A stretch of DNA of 64,000 nucleotides from Shewanella psychrotolerans (GCF_019457595.1 NZ_CP080419.1:1984001-2048000), one strand, 5' to 3'. Positions 54,126 to 63,591 are shown, counted from the first letter of the stretch. The notes: generated from the letters alone by a model not told the origin. Numbers and translations are program-made.

Positions 54126-55197
54126 TCGCATCTCAACTTATAGCATTGTGACGATTGGATTGATGATGGCGTTTGGGCTCAGTGCGTTAAACGCAGTTTA
54201 TGCCGTACCTCTGCTAAATCTAGATAGTGAAGTCGCTGAAACGACTGTTAAAGATAGTAATTTTATCGAACGTCGCGCAGACCCTTGGGTGATTAAAGCC
54301 GCTGATGGTGGTTATTATTATACCGCCTCGGTTCCTGAGTTTGACGTTATCGAGATCCGCTATGCTAAAACTATCGATGGACTTGCCAGCGCTAAGCCTA
54401 GAAATATTTGGAAAAAGCATAAAACAGGCCCAATGAGTATCGATATTTGGGCACCAGAAATGCACTATATCAATGGTGGCTGGTATATCTACTACGCAGC
54501 TAGTGATGTGAATACCCGTTTCCATAACCGCATGTTCGTTTTAGGTCTTGAAGGTGATGATCCAATGACTGGGCAGTGGCGAGAACTTGGGCGCTTTAAA
54601 ACCGGCCGGGATGCATTTTCGCTCGATGCGACCACGTTCACTGTGGGTGATCAGCGTTACGCTATATGGGCTCAGCAAGACACGGCAAAGACCTATAACA
54701 CTGGGCTGGTCATTGCCAAAATGACGTCACCAATTAGCACTGAGTTACCTGAAACAATTATTAGCGAGCCGTTATTACACTGGGAGCGCTTAGGTTTTAA
54801 GGTTAACGAAGGGGCGGCGGTGATCAAAAAACACGGTAGGGTATTTGTTTCTTACTCTGCCAGTGCGACAGACGATAGATATGCCATGGGGTTAATTTGG
54901 GCGGATGAAACCGCTGACTTACTCGATGCTAAGAGTTGGCATAAGCTAGAGAAGCCTGTTTTTACAACACAAGCCGAACTCAAGCGTTTTGGGCCAGGCC
55001 ACAATAGCTTTGTGGTTGCAGAGGATGGTAAAACCGATTTGATGTTTTATCATGCAAGGGACTATTTAGAGCTACAGGGCACCCCATTGACAGATGGTAA
55101 TCGTCACACTCGATATCGGGCGATAGGTTGGTCGGAAGATGGCTTTCCTGAGTTTTATAACGAGCTTTCAGATAGGCAAACATTTGACGTTAAATAA
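54118..55197 (+). CDS. Exported GH43 alpha-L-arabinofuranosidase-type enzyme
   Basis: A 359-residue enzyme with an N-terminal signal peptide (about residues 1-30, ending AVYAV). The GH43 acids are visible: D55 in RRADPWV, Asp in FSLDATTF and Glu in VNEGAAV. IWAPEMHY and GPGHNSFV are further family marks. Sequence features (FTASVPE.., SLDATTF, YSASATD) are shared with the signal-less GH43 at 58052-58999, so the two are paralogues. It starts inside the yjfF end (ATGGCTAA overlap), is the last gene of the transporter operon, and is followed by a strong terminator. Confidence 0.86.
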   Translation: MANRISTYSIVTIGLMMAFGLSALNAVYAVPLLNLDSEVAETTVKDSNFIERRADPWVIKAADGGYYYTASVPEFDVIEIRYAKTIDGLASAKPRNIWKKHKTGPMSIDIWAPEMHYINGGWYIYYAASDVNTRFHNRMFVLGLEGDDPMTGQWRELGRFKTGRDAFSLDATTFTVGDQRYAIWAQQDTAKTYNTGLVIAKMTSPISTELPETIISEPLLHWERLGFKVNEGAAVIKKHGRVFVSYSASATDDRYAMGLIWADETADLLDAKSWHKLEKPVFTTQAELKRFGPGHNSFVVAEDGKTDLMFYHARDYLELQGTPLTDGNRHTRYRAIGWSEDGFPEFYNELSDRQTFDVK

Positions 55198-55224
55198 AAT
55201 GTAAGCTTATCGGGTAAGGTAATA

Positions 55225-55262
55225 AAATGGCGCTAATCATTAGGATTAGCGCCATTTTTTTG
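55225..55262 (+). terminator. Terminator of the dehydratase-transporter-GH43 operon
   Basis: AATGGCGCTAATC-(ATTAG)-GATTAGCGCCATT with a following T-run. A long, perfect stem. Confidence 0.93.
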
Positions 55263-55298
55263 CTTATAACAATAGTAATAGTGACTCGGAAAAACCTA

Positions 55299-55534
55299 AT
55301 GCCAATCAGTATAAGAAAGTGGTCTACACAGCGTGTTTTTTGGTAACTCATTCAAGGCGAATGGGTGATGGAATGCTCGTTCGCTTGTGAGGCCAATCAA
55401 CTGAAGTTGGGAGGTAAATGGATATAGAAGCTAGGGTAACTAATGGAGTCGTTACCGAGGAGCAATTAAAAGTAAGCGCAAATATCTAGTGCTAAATCAT
55501 CGCTGAGCGATCACATCGTTATACTGATTGGTAT
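55299..55534 (+). repeat. Dispersed intergenic element, short form, copy 2
   Basis: A 236-base block with inverted ends ATGCCAATCAGTATAA and TTATACTGATTGGTAT (15 of 16 paired). It aligns with the outer parts of the 21922-22377 copy but lacks that copy's inner module. The junction falls at GGTAAATGGATATAGAAG. No coding capacity. Confidence 0.82.
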
Positions 55535-55535
55535 C

Positions 55536-55572
55536 AAAGAGGCCTTGCAACATAAAGTTGTAAGGCCTCTTT
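55536..55572. terminator. Hairpin downstream of the GH127-type gene
   Basis: AAAGAGGCCTTGCAAC-(ATAAA)-GTTGTAAGGCCTCTTT, a 16-bp stem with one G-U pair, 56 bases past the stop of the leftward glycosidase gene. It is probably its terminator and works poorly rightward. Confidence 0.75.
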
Positions 55573-55627
55573 AGTGAAGTGCTTAACAGATATCAAAGGT
55601 AACGGTATTGTCGGTTACATCATGCTG

Positions 55628-57994
55628 TTAGTTACTTAGCGCGGGTTTCATTAGTCTGACTTCATATAATCCACCAGCAATTGACCCTGGTTTTGCCACA
55701 AACTTTACCCTGAATGGCTGGTTAGGATCGGCAATAAAGTCTGCTGGAATAGGGTAGTCGACGCTATAAAAGTTTGCCTCGTTGGTCCCCGATAAGCGTA
55801 CCGTCGTCAACTTTTTATCATTAATCACAATATCAAATTGACGATGAGTGTCTAAACCGAAATAGGTGAGCCTAATAATAGGGTTGGCTTCGCCTTTCGC
55901 ATTGAGCTGATAGCCGAACCAGTTGGTTGCATGGCGCCAGTGGCGAGTGCCATTTAATCCAGCTTCGCTGCCAACGCCCTGAAAAAAGTGGTCTGATTCA
56001 GGTTGCTGCTCTCCTGGTTGCACCAAATCCAAGGTGTTTGCAGCGAGTAGGGCATCTTGTTTTGATTGCTGTACCAATTCAGCCTGACGACTTTGCCAAT
56101 GCTCAGCATCACTTTGACCAAAATAAAGGGTATAACGGCTGTCATGAAGTCGGTAGAAGGGGATTAAATCGAGCTGTTGCCCTAGGTTGAGTTTGGCATT
56201 GCCTGTTGTAAACGCGAGTTGGCTACTGGCCACCTTTTTGATCTCTTTTAAAAATTGTGTTCCATTGCTAATGAAAATAGGGGCGTTTTCAGGCTCGCAC
56301 ATCTGCCCTTTAGCAATATGGCCCATGCGGCTGTCGTCGGCAATAAAGTCCAACTTCTCATCAGGGAACGGGTCGGTCTTTGCTGCTAATACAATTGGAC
56401 CGTATAGCACTGAGTAGTACGACGATTTATCAGGCATCTGCTCTAGGCTAATCGCCATTGGTAAGGTGATTGATAGCGTATCGCCTGCAGCCCAGTTACG
56501 TGAGATTTTAATGTAGTCGCCTGGATTGGTGTCGATGACTTGTGGTTTACCGTTTAAGCTGACGCTCACTTTTCCTTTCTCGGCCCAGTGGGGATAGCGA
56601 ATATTAAGATTGAATTTCCCTGCCGTTAATATCGATATTTTGCTGCTATTGCTATCGGGAAAGTCCGTTGTTTGCTTGATATCAATCTGCTTGCTCTGCC
56701 AGTGGATACTCGAATCGATAAATAGGTTAACGAATAAGTCATTTTGGTCTTCGGCATAAATCATTTCACCATATTTGGCGTGATTCTCAATCCCCGAGCC
56801 AACACAGCACCACATGCTTTTTTGCGGATCTGAGTAGACACGGTATTGATTGGGGCGCATTGCCGTAAAGTAGACCAATCCACCGGTTTGTGGATTTTGT
56901 GACGACAAAATGTGGTTGTATAAGGCGCGTTCGTAATATTCGATATAGTTTAGATCGCCATTGCCTTCATACAGCAGCTTAGACAGTTTCAACATGTTGT
57001 ACGTGTTACAAGTTTCAGGGCCTTCAACCGATTGCAACATGCTAGAGAAATCATCACTGGGATGAAAATGCTCTCGAACACTGTTGCCGCCGATTGATAC
57101 CGTGCGCTGGTTAACTATGGTTTGCCAAAAGAAATCGGCACTATCATGCCAGGCGCTATTGTTTTCGAGTTGTGCAATACGCGCAACGCCCACGATTTTA
57201 GGTATTTGGGTATTGGCATGCAGTCCAGTAAGGGCATCTGTTTTTGCCAGTAGCGGTGACAATAAGGATTGGTCGGTATAGCGCTTTGCTAAGGTTAGGT
57301 ATTGCTGATTGCCTGTAATGGCATAGACATCGGCTAAGGTTTCATTGAGCCCGCCATATTCGGTTCTCAGCATCACTTGAAGCTGTTCATCACCGAGGTT
57401 TTTACTGAGTTTTATCATCCAGTCGCTAAAAAGTATCATCATTTTTTTAGCTTGCTGATTCCCCGCAAATTGATAAGCATCTCGCAATCCTGCAAACACC
57501 TTATGGACATTGTACCAAGGAACCCAGCTTTCATTGAGGGTGAATAGATCAGCGCGAATATCGCCAAGGGCGATCTCTTGCCACAGCTTTGCGCCATTGG
57601 GGACACCACCTAAATAGCCATTCGCGTGAGCTTGCTGACATTTATCAAGCTCATTAATCATATAATTAAGACGTTCGAGTACCTGTTCATCGCCAGTAGA
57701 TGCGTACATCAATGCAAGTGCGCTGAGGTAGTGGCCGCCGATATGACCATCAAGCCCAGTATTTTCCCAATTGGGATAGTTTTCTGCTTCACTCTTTAAA
57801 CCTGCTTCTTTGCGATAGGGGGCGAGTAAACGTTCAGGATCCATCGACATCAAATAGGCTAAATCAGTTTGCTGAGCATGAAGAAACGGTCCCGATGTAA
57901 TGCGCACATCCTTTAAGGGGATCGGGGTTGGTTGCATCGCAAATGCGGTGCCTGTGGTGAGGATTAACGTAGCGGCGAGCAATAATTTTTTCAT
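55628..57994 (-). CDS. DUF1680 glycosidase, beta-L-arabinofuranosidase type (GH127/GH146)
   Basis: A 788-residue exported enzyme with signal peptide MKKLLLAATLILTTGTAFA. The (alpha/alpha)6 domain of DUF1680 carries the zinc/nucleophile residues. E327 and C329 are in GPETCNTYNML, and the pair C396-C397 is in WCCVGSGIENHAKYGE. These correspond to E338, C340, C417 and C418 of Bifidobacterium HypBA1, where C417 is the nucleophile. It would remove beta-L-arabinofuranose from plant glycoproteins or pectin; GH127 and GH146 cannot be told apart here. C-terminal beta domains extend to residue 788. Leftward unit with the GH43 gene and symporter gene. Confidence 0.88.
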   Translation of the reverse strand: MKKLLLAATLILTTGTAFAMQPTPIPLKDVRITSGPFLHAQQTDLAYLMSMDPERLLAPYRKEAGLKSEAENYPNWENTGLDGHIGGHYLSALALMYASTGDEQVLERLNYMINELDKCQQAHANGYLGGVPNGAKLWQEIALGDIRADLFTLNESWVPWYNVHKVFAGLRDAYQFAGNQQAKKMMILFSDWMIKLSKNLGDEQLQVMLRTEYGGLNETLADVYAITGNQQYLTLAKRYTDQSLLSPLLAKTDALTGLHANTQIPKIVGVARIAQLENNSAWHDSADFFWQTIVNQRTVSIGGNSVREHFHPSDDFSSMLQSVEGPETCNTYNMLKLSKLLYEGNGDLNYIEYYERALYNHILSSQNPQTGGLVYFTAMRPNQYRVYSDPQKSMWCCVGSGIENHAKYGEMIYAEDQNDLFVNLFIDSSIHWQSKQIDIKQTTDFPDSNSSKISILTAGKFNLNIRYPHWAEKGKVSVSLNGKPQVIDTNPGDYIKISRNWAAGDTLSITLPMAISLEQMPDKSSYYSVLYGPIVLAAKTDPFPDEKLDFIADDSRMGHIAKGQMCEPENAPIFISNGTQFLKEIKKVASSQLAFTTGNAKLNLGQQLDLIPFYRLHDSRYTLYFGQSDAEHWQSRQAELVQQSKQDALLAANTLDLVQPGEQQPESDHFFQGVGSEAGLNGTRHWRHATNWFGYQLNAKGEANPIIRLTYFGLDTHRQFDIVINDKKLTTVRLSGTNEANFYSVDYPIPADFIADPNQPFRVKFVAKPGSIAGGLYEVRLMKPALSN

Positions 57995-58011
57995 TGATTT
58001 ACACCTATAAA

Positions 58012-58037
58012 AAAGCTCCTAACAAAGTAGGAGCTTT
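58012..58037 (-). terminator. Hairpin between the cytoplasmic GH43 and GH127-type genes
   Basis: Read leftward: AAAGCTCCTA-(loop)-TAGGAGCTTT then TTTT. An intrinsic terminator shape inside the leftward gene series, so the glycosidase gene downstream may get reduced or separate transcription. Confidence 0.75.
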
Positions 58038-58051
58038 AGAGTTGAATCGAT

Positions 58052-58999
58052 TTATTCTTGCAATGAAGGTTTTCCAAATACCGGCAAGCCATTGTCATCC
58101 CAGCGAAGGGCTTTGACGTAGGTGTGACGATTAGGGTCCCATAATGGGTCACCTTCGATTTCGGTGTAGGTACGAGCGTGATAAACCAAGATCACTGTGT
58201 CATCGTCTTCTGCAACGGTAAAGCTATTATGTCCAGCGCCGTAAACACCGTGTTCATAGCAACTTGTCATCACTGGCTCTTTCGACTTATGCCAATTTGC
58301 AGGCTCTAATAGATCTAAGTCATCATCGATAGTTAATAAACCCATGCTGTAGTTTTCGTCTGTAGCACTGGCTGAATAACTGATAAAGATCTTACCGTTA
58401 CGCTTAAGAACTGAAGGACCTTCGTTAACCCAAAATCCTTTAATTTCCCAGTCAAACTCAGGTTTTGTCAACATAACAGGCGCTGAGCTTATCTTATCTG
58501 GGGTATCCATCTTAGCGATGTAAAGATTGCTATTCCCTTCAATAGCATTATCTTTTTGCGCCCAAAGATAATAGAGCTGACCTTTATGTTCAAAGGTGGT
58601 TGCATCGAGACAGAAGGTATCGATTCCCGTATCGAGCTGACCTAAAAACTCCCAAGTCCCTGTTAACGGATTAGCATCCTTGCATCTAAGAACATACATA
58701 CGATGCTGAAACAGATTGTCTTTAATCTCACGGCTCGGTGCGATGGCAACATAAACATACCAAGCGCCCTGATTAAAATGAATTTCAGGGGCCCATACCA
58801 AATCAGAGTAAGGGCCTGTATCTGGTTTGTGCCAAATATCAACTGGTTCAGCTTCGTTTAGTTCGTCAATGCGTTTAGCTCGGCGAAGCTCAATACGATC
58901 GTATTCAGGCACCGATGCGGTAAAATAGTAGTACCCATCGGTGTGCTTATAAATGAACGGATCGGCACGTTGTTCGATAATGGGGGATAGCTTTAACAT
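58052..58999 (-). CDS. Cytoplasmic GH43 alpha-L-arabinofuranosidase-type enzyme
   Basis: A 315-residue GH43 without a signal peptide; it opens directly MLKLSPIIEQRADPF. The three acids are D13 (RADPF), Asp in FCLDATTF and Glu in VNEGPSV. It is a paralogue of the exported enzyme at 54118-55197 and shares the FTASVPEYD, WAPEIHF and GAGHNSF blocks. It starts 20 bases after the symporter gene stop, in the same direction, so it should split arabino-oligosaccharides brought in by that transporter. GGAGC lies before the ATG. Confidence 0.87.
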   Translation of the reverse strand: MLKLSPIIEQRADPFIYKHTDGYYYFTASVPEYDRIELRRAKRIDELNEAEPVDIWHKPDTGPYSDLVWAPEIHFNQGAWYVYVAIAPSREIKDNLFQHRMYVLRCKDANPLTGTWEFLGQLDTGIDTFCLDATTFEHKGQLYYLWAQKDNAIEGNSNLYIAKMDTPDKISSAPVMLTKPEFDWEIKGFWVNEGPSVLKRNGKIFISYSASATDENYSMGLLTIDDDLDLLEPANWHKSKEPVMTSCYEHGVYGAGHNSFTVAEDDDTVILVYHARTYTEIEGDPLWDPNRHTYVKALRWDDNGLPVFGKPSLQE

Positions 59000-59019
59000 C
59001 TAATTAGCTCCAAATTTTG

Positions 59020-60423
59020 TTAAACAGTGGCTTCAGTTGGCTTAATGCCAGACTGTGTTTGCTGTTGGTCAATTGATTCGTTATAGGTGATATCGTCAAG
59101 CTGCGCTTTGATTTTTTCATAGCTACTATCGGTTATATGGTACTTGAACATCAGTGAGCCCATTAGAGTATGGAATGCGCCTGGGATAACCGTTAGCATC
59201 AATGCAATACCTGTAAGGGTATATTCACTTTGTACCGCGCCTGCCTCATAGTCAAAGTAGGTCAGTAGCATACCCACGACGAAACCTGCGATACCCATGC
59301 CCGCTTTTTGGGCAAAAGAGATGCCGCCAAATGCTAAACCAGAGACTCGGTGGCCATTTTTTACCGTACCATAATCGACCGCTTCCGAGATGATTGACCA
59401 AAATATTGGCGCATGAAGGTCAACAACGAAAGAGATAAGGAAATAGAGGACAAACGCCAATGCAACATCACCAGGCTGTACGGTGAAGAACATAATGACA
59501 CTGAGTAGGCCAACGCCTATCTGGCTATATCTAAATAGCTTAAGTTTACAAAATCGTTTGGTGATCCAAGTTGATGCGATCATAGACAGTAATGCCGCTA
59601 CCACACCCGTAGACAAAAACGCTGACAGCAGTTTTGCGTCACCGCCTAAGTAATAAGTAGCGTAGTAGGCCGCTACCGACCCGCGGATCACATAGCCAAT
59701 GGTACCGATAACACAAATAGTGCTGAGGATCTGCCATTGGTCGTTACGAATTAATAGCTTAAACTGTGTGATTATAGGTTTAGTTTCAACCTGATACGCC
59801 ACACGTTCACGAGTGGTAAAGAAACAAAACAGGAATAGTAGCGTCGCCATTGCGCCCATTAGTCCCATAGCACTTTGATAACCTTTCGCTAAATTGTCGC
59901 CTCCCCACGCCTCTGCAAGAATGGGGACTATGATGGTCACCATAAATGCGGCTACTTTAGCGAAAAATAATCGGTAGCCTGCCGCGGATAAACGTTCTTT
60001 GGGATTATCGGTCATCACACCAATAATTGAGATGTACGGTATCGTCACCGCGGTAAAGATAACAGTGACTAATATATAGGTAGAGTAAGCCCAAATCAGT
60101 TTACTGTTGTAGTCCCAGTCTGGCGTACTAAAGGTTAAAAAAACCGATATACCAAATGGGACCGCCATAAAGAGGAAGTAGGGACGGTAACGGCCCCAGC
60201 GAGTTGAGACTTTATCGTTGATAATCCCCATTAACGGGTCGGTGACCGCGTCGATAAGCCTAACAACCAAAAACAAAATTGCGATATCTGCTGGTTTCAA
60301 ACCGAAAATATCGGTATAGAAATACGTGATGATTAGCATCATCGATGAAATAACTACATTTACCGCCATGTCTCCAGAGCCATAGCCGACTTTTTCAAGT
60401 ACTGAAAGCTTATTGGTACTCAT
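59020..60423 (-). CDS. GPH-family sugar:cation symporter
   Basis: A 467-residue, 12-TM membrane protein of the glycoside-pentoside-hexuronide:cation symporter family (MelB/XynP-like). The family signature is in the N-terminal half: EKVGYGSGDMAVNVV, RLIDAVTDPLMGIINDKVSTRWGRYRPYF. A polar C-terminal tail follows the last TM. With the adjacent cytoplasmic GH43 it probably imports arabino-oligosaccharides or arabinosides using H+ or Na+. Two tandem operator-like sites lie 32 and 60 bases before its start. Confidence 0.88.
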   Translation of the reverse strand: MSTNKLSVLEKVGYGSGDMAVNVVISSMMLIITYFYTDIFGLKPADIAILFLVVRLIDAVTDPLMGIINDKVSTRWGRYRPYFLFMAVPFGISVFLTFSTPDWDYNSKLIWAYSTYILVTVIFTAVTIPYISIIGVMTDNPKERLSAAGYRLFFAKVAAFMVTIIVPILAEAWGGDNLAKGYQSAMGLMGAMATLLFLFCFFTTRERVAYQVETKPIITQFKLLIRNDQWQILSTICVIGTIGYVIRGSVAAYYATYYLGGDAKLLSAFLSTGVVAALLSMIASTWITKRFCKLKLFRYSQIGVGLLSVIMFFTVQPGDVALAFVLYFLISFVVDLHAPIFWSIISEAVDYGTVKNGHRVSGLAFGGISFAQKAGMGIAGFVVGMLLTYFDYEAGAVQSEYTLTGIALMLTVIPGAFHTLMGSLMFKYHITDSSYEKIKAQLDDITYNESIDQQQTQSGIKPTEATV

Positions 60424-60445
60424 CCAGGTTCCCTTAATTATATTT

Positions 60446-60499
60446 AGATACAGCTTGTTACACCAATAGTGTCAGATACAACCTGTTACACCAATGGGG
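60446..60499. promoter_or_regulatory. Tandem operator-like direct repeats in the symporter/endo-arabinanase divergent region
   Basis: Two 26-base repeats at 60446-60471 and 60474-60499 (28-base period, 22 of 26 identical) start AGATACA and contain TTGTTACACCAATAG and CTGTTACACCAATGG. The first core fits TNGTNNNACNA. The 28-base period is between 2.5 and 3 helical turns. They lie between divergent genes and could control both. Confidence 0.65.
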
Positions 60500-60652
60500 T
60501 AGTGCGCCGATAACTATAACCTTACTCACAAATTTACTGTTAAATTTCTGCGATGGGTTTGTTAATTGTGAAATTGATAGTAAGATATTCTCAATCATCA
60601 TACAATAGCATTAATGCCAAAATCATCGATGCATGTGCACTAGGGAGAAACG

Positions 60653-61714
60653 ATGCGATCTATGTCAAATATCACGAGTAAAGCGCTTAGCCATTTAAAA
60701 TGTCTTACGCTTGTAGGGCTTGTGGGTTGTAGCGCAAATTTGAGTGCGACTCAAGTTAGTATTCACGATCCTGTCATGGCAAAAGAGGGGGATAGCTATT
60801 ATCTGTTTAGTACAGGACCAGGTATCACCATCTATTCATCTACAGATAAAATCCATTGGAAAGGTTCGGGTCGTGTTTTCGATACTGAACCAACCTGGGC
60901 ACGAGATATCGCCCCTGGCTTTAATGGTCATTTATGGGCGCCCGATGTTTTTGAGCATAAGGGGTTGTTTTATCTTTATTACTCAGTATCCGCTTTTGGT
61001 AAAAATACCTCTGCAATCGGTGTTGCGGTTAATAAAACATTAGATCCCACTTCAAAAGAATACAATTGGCAAGACAAAGGCATTGTATTGCAATCTATTC
61101 CGCACCGTGATGCATGGAACGCTATTGACCCTAATATCATTATCGATGAACAAGGTACTCCTTGGATGAGCTTTGGCTCGTTTTGGGCAGGACTTAAGTT
61201 GGTCAAATTAAATGATGATTTGATCTCTATTGCCGAGCCGCAAGAGTGGCATACTTTAGCTAAGCTCGACCGCCCAGCGTTCGAAGATGAAGCTGCGGCA
61301 GGACCTGCGCAGATCGAAGCGCCATTTATCTATAAAAAAGATGACTATTACTACCTAATAGTATCTTACGGCTTATGTTGCCGAGCAGATGATAGCACTT
61401 ATCGTTTAGCCATTGGTCGTTCAAAATCGGTGTCTGGTCCTTACCTCGATAAAGAGGGCAAAGATATGGCTAAGGGCGGCGGAAGTGTACTACTTAACGG
61501 CACAAAAGCTTGGCCTGGACTTGGTCATAACAGCGTATATGAATTTGATGGGAAAGATTATCTAGTGTTTCATGCCTATGAGTCTGCAGATAATGGATTG
61601 CAGAAATTAAAGATGGCAGAGCTAAGTTGGGATGATAAAGGGTGGCCAGTCGTTGATCCCAAAGCACTGGACGAATATCAGAGCGTATTAATTAATCAAG
61701 TAGGTAATAAATAA
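60653..61714 (+). CDS. Lipoprotein endo-1,5-alpha-L-arabinanase (GH43)
   Basis: A 353-residue GH43 of the arabinanase type. A lipobox LVG|C26 followed by Ser at +2 predicts an outer-membrane lipoprotein. Catalytic D39 (VSIHDPVM), Asp in WNAIDPNI and Glu in IEAPFIYKKDDYYYL are visible, together with LWAPDVF and SYGLCCR near residue 240, typical of endo-arabinanases. It should cut the arabinan backbone. GGGAGAAA precedes the ATG. Its stop overlaps the next start by one base (TAATG), so the two hydrolases are made together. Confidence 0.9.
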   Translation: MRSMSNITSKALSHLKCLTLVGLVGCSANLSATQVSIHDPVMAKEGDSYYLFSTGPGITIYSSTDKIHWKGSGRVFDTEPTWARDIAPGFNGHLWAPDVFEHKGLFYLYYSVSAFGKNTSAIGVAVNKTLDPTSKEYNWQDKGIVLQSIPHRDAWNAIDPNIIIDEQGTPWMSFGSFWAGLKLVKLNDDLISIAEPQEWHTLAKLDRPAFEDEAAAGPAQIEAPFIYKKDDYYYLIVSYGLCCRADDSTYRLAIGRSKSVSGPYLDKEGKDMAKGGGSVLLNGTKAWPGLGHNSVYEFDGKDYLVFHAYESADNGLQKLKMAELSWDDKGWPVVDPKALDEYQSVLINQVGNK

Positions 61715-63591
61715 TGACTCGTATACTCGCTAAATCGGTGACGGCAATTGCGATAGCAGCTTGTTTGTCTAGTGCGGCTGTAACGGCTACACCGCAGATA
61801 CAAGAAGAAACCAGTATCAGTGCCTCAACATTTGCCAATCCACTATTTAGAAATGGCGCCGATCCTTGGTTGCACTATTTTAATGGTAACTATTATTTAA
61901 CGACGACCACGTGGACGTCTGAGTTAGTGATGCGTAAATCACCAACGCTTGCTGGCCTTGCTGATGCACCAGCTCATAATATCTGGACGGGTGATGATAA
62001 ATCTCGTTGCTGCAATTTTTGGGCATTTGAGTTTCACCCTATGGAAACAGAAAAGGGATTGCGTTGGTATGTGATCTATACCTCTGGCGTGAAGGAAAAC
62101 TTTGATGGCCAACGCAATCATATATTAGAAAGCGAAGGTAGTGACCCTATGGGTCCTTACAAGTTCAAAGGCACGCCGATGCCAGATCACTGGAACATCG
62201 ACGGCAGTTACCTCGAACACCAGGGTAAATTGTACTTTTTATGGTCTGAATGGCATGGCGCCGATCAAGTTAACCTGATCGCCGAGATGTCTAATCCTTG
62301 GACGGTTGTTGGTGAGCATAAGGTGATCACTAAGCCTATCTATGAATGGGAGAAATCAGGACTTAATGTTAATGAAGGTCCTGAGATTATTAAACGTGAC
62401 GGCAGAACCTTCTTGGTTCATTCATCGAGTTATTGTAACACCGAGGATTATTCTCTCGCGGTGGTTGAATTAACAGGTGAAGATCCACTCGATCCCGCTT
62501 CATGGACTAAATACGACAAGCCATTTTTTAGTAAAGGAAATGGCGTATATGGACCAGGACATCACGGCTTTTTCACCTCTCCTGACGGCAGTGAAGATTG
62601 GTTGATCTATCACGGTAACTCATCGCCTACCGATGGTTGCAGCGGCACTCGTTCAGCGAGAGCACAATCATTTACTTGGGATGAAAATGGACTGCCTAAT
62701 TTTGGTGAGCCCAAAGCCGATAAACAGCAAATTCCTGTACCTAGCGGTGAGAAGGGACCTTTGACAACAAAAGTGGAAGGGGTTCAATACCGTATTGTTA
62801 ATCGTGATATCAATCAATGTGTGGTAACGGATAAAAAGGGCAATGTCACTGTCAGTGACTGTGACGATAAAGGTAGCGCTTGGGTGATAGATCCGACCAA
62901 CGAAGGCCTTTATCGCTTAGCCAACGCTGAACATGGCACATTTTTGACTCAACCGCAGTGTCAGGATGAAAAAGCAACTGGCATAAATGCAGGTCCTTGG
63001 ACAGCTTCTCGCTGCCAACGCTGGTCAGTCGATGCAACTCATGATGGTTGGTTTAGATTCGCTAATGAACTATCGATAAAAAATCTTCAAGCTGACAACT
63101 GCAGCAGTAAGAAGGGAGCCGATGTCGCCGCGGGTGATAATCGCCTCAGTAGTTGCACCGATTGGCGCATAGAGCCGGTATCACAGTTCGCTATTGTTAA
63201 TGCGCACAGTGGTCGAGTGGTTACTGCAGAGCAGTGTGATAAGAACACTAATGCCAATGTTGTGCAATATGAATACACGGGAAGTGCCTGTCAGCAATGG
63301 CAAGCGATGCCTACAACCGATGGTTATTATCGCTTGCAGTCGCTCAATAGTGCCAGTCAGTGTCTTGTAAGTGATAAAGGCAACCTCACCCTTGGTAGCT
63401 GTACCAGTGATGATGGGGAATGGCGCAGTGAATATATGCCAAATGGCACCTTACGCGTGGTGTCACGTAAAGGTGGTTCATCGATGAAAGTGTCGGGCGA
63501 ATCCTATTCAAATGGCGACAACATCGTTGAAGATGTGTGGAAGAATACGATTTATCAAAGTTTTTACTTTAGAGAGGTGAATAAGGATTAA
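61714..63591 (+). CDS. Secreted GH43 arabinofuranosidase with C-terminal ricin-type lectin domain
   Basis: A 625-residue exported protein with a signal peptide (about residues 1-26). A GH43 domain runs to about residue 345, with D50 (NGADPW), D163 (NIDGSYLEH) and E221 (VNEGPEI). A beta-trefoil-like region (about 355-625) follows with repeated Q.W or C..W patterns such as SRCQRWSVD and SACQQWQAM. Many cysteine pairs suggest disulfides. The lectin part likely binds arabinan or arabinosylated polymers, and exo-acting arabinofuranosidase is the best guess. Coupled to the lipoprotein endo-arabinanase. Confidence 0.87.
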   Translation: MTRILAKSVTAIAIAACLSSAAVTATPQIQEETSISASTFANPLFRNGADPWLHYFNGNYYLTTTTWTSELVMRKSPTLAGLADAPAHNIWTGDDKSRCCNFWAFEFHPMETEKGLRWYVIYTSGVKENFDGQRNHILESEGSDPMGPYKFKGTPMPDHWNIDGSYLEHQGKLYFLWSEWHGADQVNLIAEMSNPWTVVGEHKVITKPIYEWEKSGLNVNEGPEIIKRDGRTFLVHSSSYCNTEDYSLAVVELTGEDPLDPASWTKYDKPFFSKGNGVYGPGHHGFFTSPDGSEDWLIYHGNSSPTDGCSGTRSARAQSFTWDENGLPNFGEPKADKQQIPVPSGEKGPLTTKVEGVQYRIVNRDINQCVVTDKKGNVTVSDCDDKGSAWVIDPTNEGLYRLANAEHGTFLTQPQCQDEKATGINAGPWTASRCQRWSVDATHDGWFRFANELSIKNLQADNCSSKKGADVAAGDNRLSSCTDWRIEPVSQFAIVNAHSGRVVTAEQCDKNTNANVVQYEYTGSACQQWQAMPTTDGYYRLQSLNSASQCLVSDKGNLTLGSCTSDDGEWRSEYMPNGTLRVVSRKGGSSMKVSGESYSNGDNIVEDVWKNTIYQSFYFREVNKD

